A DNA stretch of 64,000 nt, taken from the NCBI GenBank assembly GCA_026261815.1, contig JAMPIT010000435.1, positions 124,001 through 188,000 of the forward strand, given 5' to 3'. The notes under the pieces were generated by a model that saw only the letters and a program-made list of their open reading frames with translations, was not told the origin of the DNA and ran no database searches. Shown here piece by piece: positions 59,557-64,000 of the stretch. Position 1 is the first letter of the stretch, and every line of letters begins with the position of its first letter. Made by a program: the position numbers and the translations under genes. This DNA comes from Monarcha castaneiventris obscurior. Taxonomy: Eukaryota; Chordata; Aves; Passeriformes; Monarchidae.

Positions 59557-60231
59557 GGCTTTAGCTGCATAGCTGAACAAACATAGATTTCTTCTTAAAG
59601 TCCTGATTTGTGTATTTTAGAAGTGTTGTGTTAAACTAAGTTAAAGAAGTGGTAGTGGTAGTCTTACTACAAGTGTGTATAAGACAAAACATGAGAAGCC
59701 ATATAGCAACAAGCTACATAGTTTTAAAACTTAATTTTTCCCCTACAAATGTGGCCAACTAACTGGTTTACAGCAAAAAAATTAGAGGTGTCCCTTTCTC
59801 ATTCCCTCCTTGGGCGTGTCATTCAAGTTTGTAGCCCAGGTGTCCGAACGAAGAAAAGTCAGCCAAAGACCTGTGCAATGCTTTTTTTTTGCCAGATTAT
59901 AATGCAGATTTTAGGGTAATTCAGATATTCTGCAATTAAATTGCATGTAATCAGGAATATCTGCTAAATCATCCTCCTTCATAAACCCTCCTCATCCTCT
60001 GCAGTAGCTTCCAAAAATTAGATTTATATAGAAAGACTGATGTATTATGTGCAGTTTGCTGTATGTGTATTTTAAACCAGACAAATTAACTGCATGACAG
60101 AGCAAGGTTATAGAAGAGCTCTTGTCTGTTATGCTGTGGATGTTTTCTAAATATGCACTTTGAAAGAGTGTATTAGCTAAAAATGTATAAAAGAGAAAAA
60201 AATGCTTAGTTCTTATTCAAACAGTGGACTC

Positions 60232-60275
60232 TAATATATACATATATATATATATCTATATATATATATATCTAT
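60232..60275. repeat. TA dinucleotide microsatellite
   Basis: Alternating TA interrupted by single C bases (ACATATATATATATATCTAT pattern), about 44 bp long. It is probably length-variable. Confidence 0.88.
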
Positions 60276-62002
60276 CCATCTCCACTCTGCTTTCTGGTCA
60301 GGGAGTTAGAAGGTGCCAAGGGCCTCAGTCTCCTGCCAGGGTTTTCTTTTGGGATGGGGAAATAAACACCAAAACTGCTGCTGGAGCAATGGTTTTGATA
60401 TTTATGGACACTTTAATACAACAAGTAAAGGCATAATATGTTTCTTGATGATCCTTTGATTTCTCCTGTGAGAAAACACTGAGATGCACAAAAAGGTGTT
60501 TAAAGGCAGACATTTGTAGATGAATAGAAAGTAGGTGTTGCTAACTTCTCCAGTGTGATTTCATTTTGTTTTGCTTTCTAGGATTGTATTATTTATTCTT
60601 TTTTTAATAGGCACAGTGTCACAAACAAAATAAGGTTGATCAAAATCACTGCCGAAGCGCAGCTATTGAGGATGCTTGTACATAAATATATAAAGATACT
60701 AGTCCTGCTCTGGAGGAGCAAGTGAGCAATTCAAGTGGCTTTAAAATAATAGATCAGCAAAATTTAGAAGTGTTTATAGAAAATGAAGGCTGAGTACTGA
60801 AAGTAAATAACTGACAACTGCTTTCTAAGGGAAGGAGTGGTAGTTGAGGGGGAAAAAAGGACCACAACTGGAAAATAAATTCTGGGACAACAGACAAACG
60901 TTGAATTTTAGGGTAGATGTAACTGATTCCTAGTTGCTCTGGTGGGCTATAAAAAGTCTGTCTTTCCATTTGCACCACGTGGAAGCCACAGCTATCCCTG
61001 AGCCACGTTCATCTGTTCTGTCCTGGAAAGGAGAAAAGTAAGTGACCCCACTGGCATTTAAACCTGTGGATTTAAGGAGTATTTCACTTGAGATTAGCCC
61101 ACTAAGCCATTCCTTCTGCCTATTTAAACAATTTTATTCCAAGAAGGACACAGGAGTGCAAATATTATTGTTAACTGTACTTGGAGGTAGGAAATGTGTA
61201 TTTCTGTCGCTAGTGAGTTTGTTTTATCAGCCCCTTTATTTTTGAAGGGATAGCAACGTGTTCATTAGGAATGCTGTGATCTAAGATTTTGGTTATTCCT
61301 TTTCTGTTGGATCATGTTTGATCACCCAAAAGTTCTTTCCCCCTTGCTTATCCTCATCTCCTGCAAGTACCAGGGAAGGTCTAAGTAGCTCAGAAGCTCT
61401 GCAGGCAAGAGAAGTCTGGGAAGCTTTCTGAGGTATCTGATGGGTGCAGATCTGGTTTTGATCTCCTCGCCACAGGTTGGCCACAGCGAATTTGCATGAT
61501 TTTGTGATATGGAAAAACATCAGTGACAAATCATTGCACTCATTTTGCTTGTCAAAATGGGGCTATAAACTCACATTGTAGCTAAGAAGGTAGATGGCTG
61601 AACTCAGAGCACTGATCTTTGCCTTATTCAGTGTAAGGGTTCAAAGGTAAAGGAAAAGAAAAGGCTTCTGAACCTTCATAAAACTCATCTTTTATTTCCT
61701 CAAGCATTTTTTTTTTTCTTCCTAGAGCAGCTAATATTTTTTAACACCCAAAAAACACCAGCCAGTTGTGTACACTGAATGCTCATAATAATATTTTTTC
61801 CAAAAACGATAGAATACCAAGCAAAGAAAACAAACTGCCTCAAGCACGCAAATAATGACCAAGGGACATTTTTCACTATGCAGAAATGTATTCCTGAAAT
61901 ACTTTTGGGGCATGCTGCCTTTTGTTTTAGCTAATTCTTGGTATTTCTAGCACTGGGGTCCTGCTGGTGGCCTCTTGCTGCTAGGACTGAGGTGTAATTC
62001 GC

Positions 62003-62021
62003 TGACAACAGGGGGCAGAGC
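62003..62021 (+). promoter_or_regulatory. CTCF-like motif (candidate)
   Basis: TGACAACAGGGGGCAGAGC contains the AGGGGGCAG core of the CTCF consensus, with mismatches in the flanking CCA(G/C) positions and one 3' position. It is a sequence match only; occupancy is unknown. Confidence 0.25.
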
Positions 62022-63210
62022 GAGTTTGTGTTTTAAAGGAAGAGAAATCCCTGTCAGAGCAGTCAATGGTTATTTTTTTATTCCAAATGTAAGCGTTGTC
62101 TTATGAAAGAGATAATAGCAAGTACTCCTCTGTTTAAATCTGCTGTGCAGAACTTGTGGATGTCAAAGCATTTCAAAGGCTTGGTTGCTGTCTTGGATCC
62201 TCTTTTATAAAGCAGATAAGGCAGTTAAGCTATAAGTTTGTATTTATTCAGGTCGATTCAAAATCTTTTTATTAACTGTTTATTTAATTTTAGCCACCCA
62301 ATATGGCTCTGGCAAGCTCTCAGCATACTTCTGGCTGCCTTGACTGTCTAAAGAGACTTTTGGCAGGGTCCTAGGTCTGGGATTTGCACGCTTTTTCCAT
62401 CCTAACAGGCATGCTTGAGGCGCCTAACCATACTTAGAAAATAAAAAAGGAACAAACTTCACTTAACCATGAAAGGAGTAGGAAGGGAATCTGTTGCTGC
62501 CGTTATTACCTCCACACTCCTTGATCTAATTTGGACTTTGATGCTGATGAAGTGGCAACCTCATTTCTACTGCACTTAAAGAAATGCATTAAAGCATCTG
62601 AAATGGTCTTTGTAATATCTGCTTTATTTTATTTAAATGGGTAAAGCATAGATTTGAGGGTGTACTTGTATTATTTCTCAAGAATTCATAATTATCTGAC
62701 AAGGTAACACATTGCTTCTGGGACAAGCTAACTGCACATGTTGAAGGCTTTTTCTAAAATTATTAGTTATTTTCTGTGGATCCAGTGCTCCTGGCCTCAG
62801 TTTCATGTTCATATGGACATGAACAATCACCTATGGATGATATTGGCAGGTATCAGAACTGTGAGTAACAGCTCACAGGTAACACGGTGCTGCATAGTCC
62901 AGAATCTTGGATTTTCCCTCTCTTTATGTTGGACTTGGATTTCCCAGTGCATTTGATGTACAGTCTTATGTTCTGACTTCTTCGTTTTAGCTGAGCCCAG
63001 CTGAATTATTAGGGGCATTGTTAAGGCAATGGCTAAGGACAGTCTTCATTTAGAATAAGACATTGGAAATTCCATGTACGTTCTTTATATGGAAATGTTT
63101 ATACAATATAAACTTCTGCTTAGGAAAGCAACTCTTTTTCATCTGGACAGTCTCTCCATACAATGCATCATGCCAGACAATAGATGAAGTGTTTTAATGG
63201 TGGTAAACAG

Positions 63211-63259
63211 TGTGCGTGTGTATGTATATACATATTAAAAATATATATTTATATATATG
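63211..63259. repeat. Compound TG/TA microsatellite
   Basis: GTGTGCGTGTGTATGTATAT grades into TATATTTATATATATG. A compound alternating purine-pyrimidine tract of about 49 bp. Confidence 0.8.
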
Positions 63260-64000
63260 CAACCGCATGTGAAAAGTCCTTTCATTTCCTGCCTTTTAAG
63301 GGGAGATTGTATCGCAGAGCTACCTACCCTCAGTAGGATGTGGAGCTCCCACATTTGAATGCCTCAGAGCTCATTTTTCTGAAATGGGAGGGAGGCAAAT
63401 TACCTACATGTTATGATGGACAAATCAATCCCTTAGAAGTTGTAATTAAAATTCTGCCGCATCTTGCAAAAATTACAGTGAAATCACTTTGAAATTATAA
63501 TAGCATGTGTAGTAGCTATTTAAAATACAGCTACTATTCATAAATTCCTGAAGACAATATTCATCTAATGTCTAAACTTTTGCATGGTCTCTGTGTTGCA
63601 GAAGAGACACAGTGTTTCCCAAAATAATTTTTACTATTTCAAATGACTGCAAATAAAAATTGCAAACATGTTTGCTGTTCGTGCTTACACATGTGCTCAA
63701 AAAAATCTTTTCTAAAACTATTTGTTTTACAGTTGCTTTTAGGGATGAAAGTAAGGCAACAGCAGCACAACAGAATGCTCTTTCTGTCATATTTATAGTT
63801 GTGATGTAAATAATTTAGCTTAGATTATGTTCCAATATTTTCTTCTCACTTTAAAGGAGAAATGGTAGCAGCATATCCCCTTACATACCACATTCACTGT
63901 CTTAACTTGGCTTCTCTTTATTAAAATGTCACATATCCAGCTCTCTATTTCCCCATTACTGCCTTTCTGAACTTCATATCACTGATGGGCCCAACTACTA

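Larger units (their letters stand above)
59236..64000. other. 4.8 kb of non-coding DNA to the right edge, no gene seen
   Basis: Unique AT-rich sequence with a T-run at 59538-59556, TA-rich microsatellites at 60232-60275 and 63211-63259, and a CTCF-like word at 62003-62021. The repeat-free stretch 62470-62700 may be conserved non-coding DNA. No exon recognised. Confidence 0.5.

Overview
The window looks like nuclear DNA from a bird, most likely a songbird (passerine). Three things support this. Ten fragments match the chicken-repeat-1 (CR1) LINE family, most of them at the family's characteristic 3' end. One short SINE joins a tRNA-Ile-like head to a CR1-like tail, the architecture of the passerine element TguSINE1. 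Two solo endogenous-retrovirus LTRs resemble repeats I associate with songbird genomes. The sequence is AT-rich and full of stop codons in all frames. I saw no operon-like packing, tRNA or rRNA gene, or CRISPR array. Species and chromosome cannot be told from the sequence.

No protein-coding gene could be recognised. The long open frames are mostly chance frames in GC-richer patches, or antisense readings of CR1. The window is best read as a large intron or an intergenic gene desert. A few short stretches have exon-like features (an open frame cut by the left edge, and candidates at 43460-43556, 46205-46265 and 53406-53477). None could be tied to a known protein, and stretches of that size are expected by chance in 64 kb, so they are given only as findings.

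Layout: 439-1326 is a solo LTR with a CpG-rich core. 1332-14371 is plain non-coding DNA. 14376-14809 is a second solo LTR on the minus strand. 21505-21648 is the tRNA/CR1 SINE. CR1 fragments lie at 24700 (+), 29583 (+), 30207 (+, a piece of the CR1 ORF2 reading frame), 35012 (-), 39739 (+), 51794 (-), 52558 (+), 57250 (+) and 59008 (+). Simple repeats include AT dinucleotide tracts near 34083, 60232 and 63211 and a TTTA tract at 47327. Recognised mobile elements add up to roughly 3.5 kb, about one twentieth of the window.

Beyond the repeats, the structures that stand out are a 26-bp near-palindrome at 33940, an inverted pair of TCF/LEF-type motifs at 21058-21089, an 11-bp inverted repeat carrying CAGCTG E-boxes at 17551-17601, a short hairpin at 39600, a G-quadruplex-prone G-rich island at 54473-54566, and CTCF-like motifs at 751-769 (inside the LTR) and 62003-62021. 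No novel multi-gene system was found.
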